Source of the DNA: Dipylidium caninum
Lineage: Eukaryota; Platyhelminthes; Cestoda; Cyclophyllidea; Dipylidiidae
Direction of reading: 5' to 3'
Assembly: GCA_017562135.1 (NCBI GenBank)
Contig: QEYB01001685.1
Location: 1,024,697 to 1,088,696 of the forward strand
Length of the DNA stretch: 64,000 bases
The translations under genes and the position numbers were made by a program. Positions 12,001 to 21,000 of the stretch are shown piece after piece. A model generated the notes under the pieces. It worked only from the letters and a program-made list of their open reading frames with translations. It was not told the DNA's origin and did no database searches. The first letter of the stretch is position 1. Every line of letters begins with the position of its first letter.

Positions 12001-15000
12001 CTTCCAACTTTTGCTCGGTCATTTTAGGTTTATTTGCTTGTCACATCATTCACCGAACTGGGCGATAGTATAATCAGCCTTAGCGAATGTTGCTGGGCAA
12101 ATAGTACAAAATTAATTGTTGTCCGAGTCGTCAGGGGAAAGCTGTTCTGTAGGTCTTAAAACTGTTCGCTGCCGGAGCAAAGAATTACAGAACGTGTGTT
12201 TTGAGAGGTGATGCTGAATGAGGAAAGAATAGTTGTCAACGCTGAAGGGGGAGGATCAGTAGCTTAACCTCACTCACTTCCTTGTTTGTTTACTCAGCTG
12301 TTTATTTCGTACCGGGCATTAGAAACGTGACGTTGTGCGCCTCCAGTTTGCCTTCCATTGGAATGATCGCCTTTTTGACATTTCAGGATGCTATAGAAAA
12401 GGTAGATGAAGGAGACGTAAGGGAAGGGCATCATCATCATACTTCAGGTCAAGGCTCCCTAGACACCCGGCGCCTGAGGTTGAAACGACCACTCCGACGA
12501 CCACCCCGACGAACCCAGAGTGTGGACAGCCGCCTCCAGGTTGGTCACCAAATCCAGCCCTATGAGGCGCAGAAGCAGCACGGTGTCAGACATGGAAAGA
12601 GGCAGCCACAGCATCGACGTGGTCGAGGTTGGAGGTCGATGGACGCCGACCCGCCGGCAAATGTAACTTCACAAAATGCAGGCCAGAGGCTATCGCTCCT
12701 CCTTGCTATCAATGAGGATAATGAGCTTGTACTCGTTACGCCAGGATCTACGAATGCATCTACTGTAAGTTCCCGTCCACACTAAGGTATCTATTCCCTT
12801 AAAGCTTCAAATGTCCTGCTATCTGGTTTTTTTACAAACTGTGCAGTGCGATAAAAATGTCTAATTTTGGCAGGCCAAGAAGGTGGACGTATCGAGACTG
12901 CGGAAGTGTTTTCAGGCCTACGCGTGTGGCTAATGCACTGAGTTCAACATGACCTCAAAATTGATGTATCTGAGCCCCTTCTGTTCAAGTTATGTCAGGC
13001 GTGGAGGGTTCAGAGGTTAGGATTCCTCCGTCCATCAGAATATTAACAGGCCTAGCCAAATGGTTCGGAATTCTGCCATGAATGCAACTTCACCGTATAA
13101 CCTTGAGCGGGTAATTGGGAAGAAAGTTTGAGGGTGCGTGTAATGTATTGGTGTTAATGGCGTCAGTCAACATTTAAGAGGGCGCTTAAGCGATCAGCTC
13201 TGACCGGAAGGCGGCTGAATGGAATGCGGGCATGTCGAGACTTCAAAAGTCTGTATGATGTGGGTAATTCGTGTGACTAGTCAATCAAGGCTTCTTAAGA
13301 TTCCTCATTCTGGTGATCGAACTGGCAGTCTTTCCTCTTTTTGCCTTGGTGGGAGGCAAATGACAGTTCCATCCATTGGGAGCAGTGAAAGCTGGTGTAC
13401 GGCAATTGGCCTACGCTGTTCCAAAGGTTCAGTGCAGCGATGACCCGGTTTGAAAGAGGCGAGCAAGTGAGTTTGTGGGTGTGCAGAGATGTAGTCAACT
13501 GGAGGTCTCACATTGTCGTGTCGATGATGAGGAAGAAAGAGCGAGAGAGCGATCGGTCGGTCGGTCGGTCTGTATGTCTGTCTGTCTATCTGTCCCGAAG
13601 GCAGACCAGCCTGAAGGCTGCGTGCTGAAATTAGTGAGTCGGACAGTGTCTCAATTGGCGTCATGATCCGCACCAAAGGGTAAGACTGAGTGAGGAGGGG
13701 AGGAGAGGAGGTGCGCAGTTGGAAGAGAGGAAGGGGAGGGTGAAGGGCGAAAGACGAAGGGACGCCTCGCATTCACATTTTGCGTGGACAGAAAGTGTGT
13801 CGCTTCCACATAGCAGTCCCATTCACTCTTATTCACTCCTGCCCCATCCACCCGTTCTCACCTCCACCCCATCTCCACGTATATGCACGACTGTTCTGCA
13901 CGCCTGGCTGCAATCAGCCTTCTGAGGGTGGCTGCCTGCAGTGGGCTCCAACCGCACCGGTCCCTCCCTCTCCACCTCCATCCACCGACATACACACTGC
14001 GTGGGTGTGCGAAGTGAAGCCTGCGAGTGTGGGCAGGTGCACATAGTGGAGATAGACTGAAGCGTCGGAGCGCGAGGGAGTGGAGTAGTTAAGAAGGCTT
14101 ACATGTGAGGTACAAACATCGCAGGCCTCGGTGCAGTGCAAGTGGAACCGGGAGAGTTTTTACGAACGGGGCGAGAGAAGTGGTGAACACTTGCGTCCAC
14201 TGAGACACATGCATGATGTGGTGACGCCAAGACGATGGCACTTTGTGGTGCAGGGGAAATAGTGAGTGAGAGACGAAGACTTATCTCCCACCGACTGGTG
14301 AATGCGTGAGGTGATCGAGTCAAATGCGTGGAGCAGCAGGCGCACTTGTGTCCTCAAAACAACACAGACTGTCGCATTCCGTCGTTGTGTTCATGGCCGG
14401 CAGTGAGGGTGATGGAGAAGAGGTCGGTGCGTGTATTTAAGTGGTCCCAATAGGATTAGTTCTGCGAGGCGACCGAGCTCCGCTTTTGCCTGTTTGTCGA
14501 TCTCTGTTGTGCCTCCAGTGAGTGTCATGTCTACCCCGTAGTCGGGACACACAAGGTTTGCTAACGTTATGACAATGGCAAGGAGAAGGAGAAGAAAAAC
14601 AAGGAGGAGGGAAGAAGAGGATCTGGAGGAGGAATCGGACGTTGAGGGGAGAAGGGAGAGGGATGGTGCAGAAAGGTAATGATGACGATGTGTGTAAAAA
14701 GTGAACGAGTTGATGCGGATCGCCTTCTCAAAGCCAAGCAATCTACGCGTGACGGTGACTCCACCTCGACAACGGTGGTTTATTTGTGTGGATATGGTGA
14801 AACTTAATAAGCGGTGACCGTCATTTTTAGGACGACCTCCTGTCACTGTTAAATACTTTTCTCGGCTCATAATCATTAGTGCATAAACGCTTTAATTACA
14901 TTTTTTATTGCATCCTGTTGAATGTGATGACCAAATTATATGCGAGAGGACGGCATGAATGCTATTTTTATTGTTTTTCTTCAATTTCTAATTTCCTACT

Positions 15001-15987
15001 CGGCCGTCATGCAATTTCTATACCCGATACTTTGGGATATGCGTTCTCTTCTGGAGAAACCTGGAAAATGTTATCGAGTCTATGCGTAACGGTCATTTTG
15101 ATCTCCTTGGATTTTTTCCTCTGAGACTCCGAATTAACCAAAGATATTACCTGGGACATTGCTCAACATTACCGTAACTCGTGCCCTAATTCCTTCTGAG
15201 TCTGCTCCCAGATCTCCCGAGTTTCACCTCCCATCATCTACTTGGCGACATTGGTGTGGGAACGGAATTATCAGTAGGGCTGAAACGTTGACTCTCGCGG
15301 ATTCCCACTAACTTTACTTATGTCACGTTTGTCCTTCTCCAAATTTGCTTGTGATGGTTTAGTTAAAAATCTTTTCTCACCCGAAAATCTCTTATTTTTG
15401 TGAGGGCTGTGTGAAGAAACGTTTGTTACGTGGCCACACTTATACGTGTTAGTCTCTTAACAAGCTGACCTGAAGGCTTTGGGGTTATGATTTATTTTTT
15501 GGGTGAGAATTATATTTGATTAGATTTTGATGTCTTTGAAGATTGAATGTAGTCTGGATAAATTACGCAGGAGTATTAATTTTAGGGCCATAATGGAACT
15601 CGAAATGTGTCAAATTCGCCGTGTAACACTACGAGTGGGTCCTCAGGCACTGCGACGATTGCAACCACAGCATCTTCCGCTACAACGGTAAATACTTCTG
15701 CTGCTACTGCTGCTTCCACACCTGCGAATGGGCGTCTTTCTTCTGCCGAGGCGGAGGCGACACTTCAAGAGATGGCCGCGTCTGTTGCCCATCTCGGCAC
15801 TCGAACAGGGCCGGAGAGGGTAGAAACCGAGGGCGATAGTGTCGTTTCTTCCTCCACCACTGGTTCCAGTGCTGGTCTGCCTCCACTTTACGAGGAAGCT
15901 GTCCATTTGCTCTCCGAAAGTCAGCACCAAAGACAACTTAGGCGACCCACATCCCCTGCTTCTGAACCTATCCCTGAAGACTTGTAG
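1..15987 (+). CDS. Single-pass membrane protein with MAM-like ectodomain and PPxY tail (3' part of gene)
   Basis: Four exons join in one frame: 1-60, 9554-10660, 12387-12764 and 15586-15987 (stop TAG). Every junction is phase 0 with GT..AG introns (CAG|GTGAGT, CAG|GTGAGG, ACT|GTAAGT donors; TTTCAG, TTTCAG, TTTTAG acceptors). 648 residues are visible; the 5' end lies left of the window. The ectodomain has a Cys/Trp-spaced pattern (VCADWG, then VFYVGTG, GVCLEIDV, ADWILWG, RWLHLILPL, GVCVDNLHVNRC) that resembles the order of conserved blocks in MAM domains. It is followed by a transmembrane helix of about 25 residues, a basic stop-transfer (RKRRIRRRKG) and a Ser/Thr-rich tail containing PPLYEEA, a likely WW-domain (Nedd4-type) ligand. 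It is therefore a type I surface protein, possibly adhesive. The MAM assignment is tentative and I do not recognise an orthologue. Confidence 0.75.
3954..4000. repeat. GT-rich microsatellite
   Basis: An imperfect (GT)n tract interrupted by TTCC, TA and GC. It is polymorphic-looking simple sequence in intron 1. The short open frames that cross it are artefacts of the repeat. Confidence 0.7.
4502..6301 (+). repeat. 1.8-kb dispersed repeat, left copy (inverted partner at 13008-14812)
   Basis: Almost the same sequence recurs in reverse complement at 13008-14812. The match starts at GCTTATTAAG and ends at CTCTGAAC. Several 60-75-codon open frames are letter-for-letter identical between the copies, for example the frames at 4959-5156 and 14160-14357, so the duplication is recent. 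It includes a simple GACA/GACC run at 5730-5760. I see no reverse transcriptase or transposase, no TG..CA termini and no clear target-site duplication. It is probably a non-autonomous mobile element of unknown class. Confidence 0.8.
8175..8236. repeat. Perfect 31-bp tandem duplication (two copies)
   Basis: The unit beginning CTAAAAACGTTC at 8175 is repeated exactly from 8206. It is intronic and non-coding. Confidence 0.85.
8338..8500 (+). promoter_or_regulatory. CCAAT/CRE cluster with TATA-like element inside intron 1
   Basis: Within 163 nt there is ACGTCA (8338-8343), CCAAT (8384-8388), CCAATCAGC (8421-8429), TGACGTAA (8435-8442), an inverted CCAAT (CTGATTGG, 8474-8481) and TTTATAT (8494-8500). 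The last two CCAAT elements sit in an inverted repeat (CCAATCAGCT / AAGCTGATTGG). The order upstream CRE, CCAAT boxes, TATA-like fits a plus-strand promoter firing near 8525, about 1 kb before exon 2. This is motif evidence only. Confidence 0.3.
9554..10660 (+). CDS. Exon 2: MAM-like domain, transmembrane helix and basic juxtamembrane segment
   Basis: A 1107-nt exon (369 codons, phase 0 on both sides) between a TTATTTCAG acceptor and a CAG|GTGAGG donor. It encodes nearly the whole visible ectodomain, then the hydrophobic helix (about 10390-10470) and the RKRRIRRRKG stop-transfer. The downstream cytoplasmic part carries Ser-rich segments (LRSPSISSLPG). This is the longest open stretch in the window, and the translated composition looks coding throughout. 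Confidence 0.85.
10661..12386 (+). other. Intron 2 of the MAM-like gene
   Basis: It runs from GTGAGG to TTTCAG over 1726 nt. I saw no conserved coding segment or recognisable repeat in it. Its open frames lack splice-compatible continuity with the gene. Confidence 0.6.
12387..12764 (+). CDS. Exon 3: cytoplasmic tail segment, with a suspicious internal frame switch
   Basis: A 378-nt exon, phase 0 in and out (TTTCAG acceptor, ACT|GTAAGT donor), open throughout in the gene's frame. The start (DAIEKVDEGD) and end (RLSLLLAINEDNELVLV) look natural. The middle, about 12486-12638, reads as an odd Arg/His/Gln-rich peptide in this frame. The +1 frame there gives an ordinary acidic, phosphosite-rich sequence (SPMRRRSSTVSDMERGS). 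Two compensating one-base indels would explain this, whether as sequence errors or real changes. Confidence 0.7.
12765..15585 (+). other. Intron 3 of the MAM-like gene
   Basis: It begins GTAAGT and ends TTTTAG. About two thirds of it is the right copy of the 1.8-kb inverted repeat. The remainder (14813-15585) is AT-rich and shows nothing recognisable. Confidence 0.6.
13008..14812 (-). repeat. 1.8-kb dispersed repeat, right copy (inverted)
   Basis: Reverse complement of 4502-6301, with few substitutions in the parts I compared and small indels in the simple-repeat part (13551-13600, GGTC/TGTC run). It lies wholly in intron 3 of the MAM-like gene. Beyond the shared CTCTGAAC end the two flanks differ, although a second short match (TTGAACAG) follows after 19 extra bases in this copy, so the true boundary may be slightly further out. 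Confidence 0.8.
15586..15987 (+). CDS. Exon 4: Ser/Thr/Ala-rich tail with PPLY motif and stop
   Basis: Starts after ATTTTAG and opens in phase 0 with GHNGTRNVSNSP, continuing the exon 3 frame. It encodes a low-complexity Ser/Thr/Ala stretch, a short helical segment (SSAEAEATLQEMAASVAHLG) and the PPLYEEA motif at 15876-15899, and ends PIPEDL-stop at 15985-15987. A PPxY next to acidic residues is typical of WW-domain ligands on membrane proteins. A candidate AATAAA lies 413 nt after the stop. Confidence 0.75.
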   Translation, partial: GHNGTRNVSNSPCNTTSGSSGTATIATTASSATTVNTSAATAASTPANGRLSSAEAEATLQEMAASVAHLGTRTGPERVETEGDSVVSSSTTGSSAGLPPLYEEAVHLLSESQHQRQLRRPTSPASEPIPEDL

Positions 15988-16399
15988 TTTTCTTTCAAAT
16001 TTCTCAGAACACCGCGCAGGCTTGAGCACGTGTGGGTCATTCCTACTTATACTTCCTGTTGTCAAATCTTCTGCCTTCGTGCGTAATTTAGTGTGCGTGG
16101 GTACTTCGAAATCTCCTCCTCTTCTCCCTTCCCCTTCTGACTGTGACCCTTTCCTATCGCTAATAGCGTTTGTACATAACCATTATGATCCAGTGTAGAT
16201 TTATCTGAGGATCAGAGAACAGAAGACAAGAAGGGAGTGCGGTAGACTTATTTATTTATTTCTACTTTCCTGGTTCGAGGACAAGTGTGTGTTTGTGTGT
16301 GTGTGAGACTAGAAAGTAAAAGTGTTTACTTGGAAAGTTGGTTTAACCTAACTGTCTGTCTTGCTTTGTAACTGAAAATGTCAGCCAATCACATGCGTG

Positions 16400-16405
16400 A
16401 ATAAA
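16400..16405 (+). promoter_or_regulatory. Candidate polyadenylation signal of the MAM-like gene
   Basis: AATAAA lies 413 nt after the stop codon in an AT-rich stretch. It is the first canonical hexamer I found downstream. It implies a 3'UTR of about 430 nt that includes a GT-rich run near 16282-16306. Confidence 0.45.
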
Positions 16406-17789
16406 TTGAGTGCGGAGTTGTTATAGATAGCAACTTTTGAGTGTCGAGGTTGAAGCGGTTAATGTTAGCTCTCCCTTGTCACGACCAAACATGCAATTTT
16501 GGGGCCGTCCTTCTTTCATTCCTCATCACACGAATGTCTGGTATGCACTTACTCGACAAAAAAGCCTAGGTGACTCAATTTGAGTCATAATGTATGGCGA
16601 TTTCTCCTTGTTATTACTAAGATCGCCTTAGTCAAAAGAGGCGGTTTTCTAGTAAATCTTGCGCAATTTCCCTACCATAACACCCTTTTGAATAATGCCA
16701 CGCTAAAATGGCTGGCGCCTCCAGTCTCTATTGCTTCAGGACTCGTATTTTCTGAGGGTAAAACAAGGCCTTGAAGAAATTACGATATCAATCGAGGCAT
16801 GCCTGTCCCATTAGCTTATGCAACGTAAAAGTATGGGGGAGGTGAAGGCCGTCGATCTATGACATGATAAATTTGCCTTGTATTCAACAGCTTACATCAA
16901 CTTACAACATTCTGACGGTCTTCGCGTGCCGCTATCCTACGCCGTTAGGCTGAGAATTTCCTCTCAAGTTGTAAAATGGTTGCAGGCTTAATATTTTGTC
17001 TTTAGTTTCGTTTTGGCTCGGTCCGCACCTTATTAGATTTCTAGCACTTGTCTGCCACCTAGTCCCACTACGACATCAAAACAACTCTCTATCGTGATGA
17101 ATCGAATTACCATAAATTGTGGCCTTCAGCAGGTTCTCAAATTAGGTTGATAAATGCGAAGTTACCTAAAATAAGACCTTCATTTCATCCAACCTCCCTT
17201 TTAGTAACTTATATACTCCACAGGTCAACCTCTTTACCGCAATTAGCTATGAAAGCCAAGACATTATATAAAGGGACAAAGGTAGAAGGGGTGAAAATAA
17301 GCCATCAAGGGCATGAATCAGAAGAAAAGAAAGTATATTTCTTTTGTATCGTGAGGTGTGAATCATGGCATCAAGTTGCACCTGCGGACCGCGTTTAATT
17401 ATGGCTGATTTTACTTTCTCAAAATTTAGTAGCTTGCCTCGTTGAACAAGAGACGGTTGAAAGGGCTGGGGATTAAAAGAAAAACCGGATATAAGCAAGC
17501 AGAATGCTACTCGGATAATTCGCTTCAGGTTAGGTGACACTCTTAGCCGCAAGGGTACATTGTATTCGCCTTTGCAGAATGTTAAGCCGTTTATTAAAAA
17601 TAATAGGTACCATGGTGATGCTAAGCGCTAAATTTTATTGCCACCACTGCACAAAAATAATTATTACAGACAAATTGACAGCAACATTTTAATACATGTC
17701 ATAACATCATCAACACTTTGATTTTTATGATTTGTAAAACAGACATCTTTGTTTAAATGTATAGATTTTGCCTGTTTTTTGTCCTTAAC
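16406..17789. other. Intergenic DNA between MAM-like and calsyntenin genes
   Basis: About 1.4 kb, AT-rich. I saw no coding continuity, no TATA/CCAAT cluster and no repeat that recurs in the window. It presumably contains the calsyntenin promoter. Confidence 0.5.
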
Positions 17790-17791
17790 AG
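17790..17791 (+). promoter_or_regulatory. 3' splice acceptor 28 nt upstream of the calsyntenin ATG
   Basis: A long pyrimidine tract (TTTTGCCTGTTTTTTGTCCTTAACAG) ends in AG at 17790-17791, and the initiator ATG is at 17820. No coding sequence precedes it in frame. It is either the acceptor of a 5'UTR intron or a spliced-leader trans-splicing site; flatworms use both. Confidence 0.45.
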
Positions 17792-17819
17792 GACTCGATT
17801 TCAACGGCTTCGTCTCGGA

Positions 17820-18000
17820 ATGCGCGTTCCCATTTACGTGTACTTTCTGACTGTGTGGATTACAAAATTTTGCCTGGCAGCCCAAAAATTAATCAACTGG
17901 AACATTTTAGGAGACGAAACCTACGAAATTTCTGCCTTTATAGACACGAATGATTCTTCCATCGCAGTATATCCCTTACTCCGCCTCACAATTCAAAAAG
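17820..18000 (+). CDS. Calsyntenin exon 1: signal peptide and start of cadherin repeat 1
   Basis: ATG at 17820 starts MRVPIYVYFLTVWITKFCLA, a typical secretory signal. Residues about 25-60 (DTNDSSIAVYPLLRLTIQ) align with the ENDNTVLLDPPLIALD segment of vertebrate calsyntenins. It ends in phase 1 at AAAAG|GTTGTG, a weak donor, and GAC is completed across the intron. An upstream in-frame extension would have to cross the acceptor at 17790 and is unlikely. Confidence 0.85.
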
Positions 18001-21000
18001 GTTGTGTATTTTTGCACAGTAAAGGGTTTTCTAAACATAGGTATCGTATTGAAATATTGGTTTTCATTTTCAGACATCACAGTCTGTGGGTTCCTAGTCG
18101 ATCCGCCGTCCTTGGCTCTGAGACTCGGTCCTTTTAATAACGTCACGAATGTATATGAAATCACTGTGAGTGCAAATGGGACTGATGATCTTGATGAAAT
18201 TGTATACCAAATTCAGGCCGAGACCTGCCAACAACCAGTGTATCTTTCGCCCAAAAGACCTCTTCGCATATATGTTAGTACCTGAATGAATAAGACTGTG
18301 ATATCCATTTCCTATTTGTTACTATTTATAGTTCATGAAATGTTTGTTATCTCGCCTTTTTTTGTTTTTTTGCAGATTGTAAATGGATAGATTTAGATAT
18401 TCTGGAATTATTCTGGCATTGATTAATTTTTTTCCCATTGATTTCATACTTCAATTTATTATATTAGATGGTAAAGCCAAGTCATCCAAAATGGACAAGG
18501 CCAGTGTTTCACATAAACGCACCAATTCATGTAAACTCATTTACCACAATTGCAAATTTTTCTGAATTCGCAATCCCCTCCTCGAATTCGTCCATTTGTA
18601 ATTTCATTATTGAGGACAGCAAAATCCCTCTTTTCTCCATCAACGCAACTGGTAAATAAGCATTCCTAAATGTCATACTTTTTTCATCATTTATGTTGCC
18701 GGTGTGTGTTTTGGGTATTAGTCCGTCGTTGTAGAAACCTTATTCATAAATAAAGTGAGGTCTAACTTCACTTCAAGATATTAATAGCAAAAGCAAAGCA
18801 TCTTCGCAGTCTCCGTCTTACATTGTTGTTCAGTTAAAATTTTCCACAGAAGGCTGTATTTTGCTTATCATGGTTTCACTTTACAGAAGTTGGTGAAATG
18901 CTCAGATTGATAGCTGCGTTGTGCATTTTTGTATTCCATTCTAACAAACTGAATTTCTGCTTTCCTTAGTTTGCGAGTGATAATATTTTCTGTACTATAT
19001 TGTACAACGTCCTGAAGAACTGAATATGGGTTAATATCACTTGTTCGCTAATATAATGGGGTAATTAACGGTCTGTTCTCCTCATGCTTGCCTCCTTCTG
19101 GTATTCAGTTAGAAGACAAGTCCTCCATACGTATAGGTGGGTAATCAATGATTTCTTTACTTTATAGGACTTTTACGAGTTCGAGAGACAGACATTGACG
19201 TTGAACCGGGTACGGTAAATACAATTAGAGTGAAATCTCTTTCCTGTCATGACCCCCCTCTGTCCTCAATTCCCGCTCTTGTCATCATTTCCTACTGTTC
19301 ACCAAGGTGGTCTGGTAAGTGTAAATTTTTTTTTTACGCACATTTGAGTACTTTTCGTCACTACCCATGTCCCTTCCTACTTCAAAACTTAATTCTCATT
19401 CCTTCCATTCGTATTCAACTTAACGTAATGCTCAGGCAGTGTATTGAAATACAGGGAGATAATAAACCTAACGTTCTCAAATTCACCTCAGAGATCCTTT
19501 TTGATGTCCTGTCAAGACCCAAATTAAACATCACTAAGGCGGCAATTTTTCGAACTATGACCAAATTTTCATTGTTATTCAAAAAGAAATAAGAAGAACC
19601 TGTCAGTACTTGCATAGCAGATGACTTCTTGGTAAATAAATTGAAAAAGTCAACCATCTGGACCCTCTAAGCCATCTACACTCCTTAATTTGGCAATACG
19701 GGCGTTCTCGTCAAAGTATCAACTCTTTCCGTTAAAATTAACCATCCGCAAATTTTTTGTCGTGAGTTATGGAATTCAATGTGGCATAAGTTTGCCATAC
19801 GTCTTTCGAAGAGACCGCCATACATGAATAAATGGCTAGCTCGGAGATCGAGAACTGACACTATCAAGCTTTTAGCCCGGCCAGATCCTACGCTAGAGAG
19901 ACGTATAAAAGTCAATTAAGGTGCCTTAATCGAAGATCTGTAAACGAGCCGTTTTATAACCCTTATAAAGGGTACAACCCATCTGATAGGGAAAGTTTTA
20001 CGTTTATTGTTGGGTTTTAACGATATTTGACTCTGGCTCTAAATTTAGCTTTATTCTGATACCTGTGGTATCATTCTGGTATCTTTGGATGGTGACTATG
20101 ATGACGAGTTAATAAAAGACTTCTTGGCTCCGCTTCGGAACTTGTATTGGAAACACTAGATTTGGACAAGAAATCACAGAACTTAGAAGAATATTTCTTT
20201 CAATGGTTTGTCATACGGAGGCGATGGTTCATTCTTTCCACAACTCTTAGGCATTTCTCCAATCCTCGAGCACCGTAGCGGGGATCTGCGACCAATGGCT
20301 AACGCAAGGCTCCAAGATTGTCCGGAAGAGCCAATTCAACACAATCCTGACGTCCTTCAACTTCTCCCCAGTCTGGGCTGTTCAGCAACTCGTGCTGAAA
20401 GTGTGGTCGACGTGTTCTATGGCGAGCGTGAAGGCCCTTTCGAGCACCCTACACCGTGCCCGCTAAACCAGTACCGTCTCCACAAATGCGGTAAATACCG
20501 ACTTTCATGTAGAAGTTTCACATGCCAAAAGACATAATAATTGTCGCAACGAATCTCTGCAACGTAGGCAGCACTTTAATTGCACATTTAGCCACTCTAA
20601 ATCTGGTGGTAGAACATTTAATATAAGTGGAAAGGAGTGTCAGAGAGAATGGCACTGGAAGTTGCTGAACCGAAAGCCCTAGGCCCATATCGGCCCAGTT
20701 ACTCATGGCGATTTTACTCGACCATAACCTGGTGGCCATTCGATCCTTGGTAAATTTAATAGGCGCCGTGTTTAAGACTTCTCTTACAATCACTGCGTCT
20801 TCTTTATGTCACTAGTGACACTGACTAGGCAATTCAAATAACCATACTCTAAAATTTGAAGCATGAGAGTAGGAAATCTAAATGCCATAACAAGTCGCCC
20901 CATCTCTCATGACTGACGCAATTTTTTGGAATAAAATTGCCTTATGAATGGTAGCATATTTACCCCAAAAAGTGGTAAACGTTTTTAACATCGCCTTGAA

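Noticed and set aside
19230..19592. 120-codon frame reading through calsyntenin exon 4
   Set aside because: Only the part up to 19314 matches the family; the rest is intron read past the GTAAGT donor.
20187..20250. Longer version of calsyntenin exon 5 starting at the CTTAG at 20186
   Set aside because: Its phase 0 start does not fit the phase 1 end of exon 4. The acceptor at 20250 fits and has the better pyrimidine tract.
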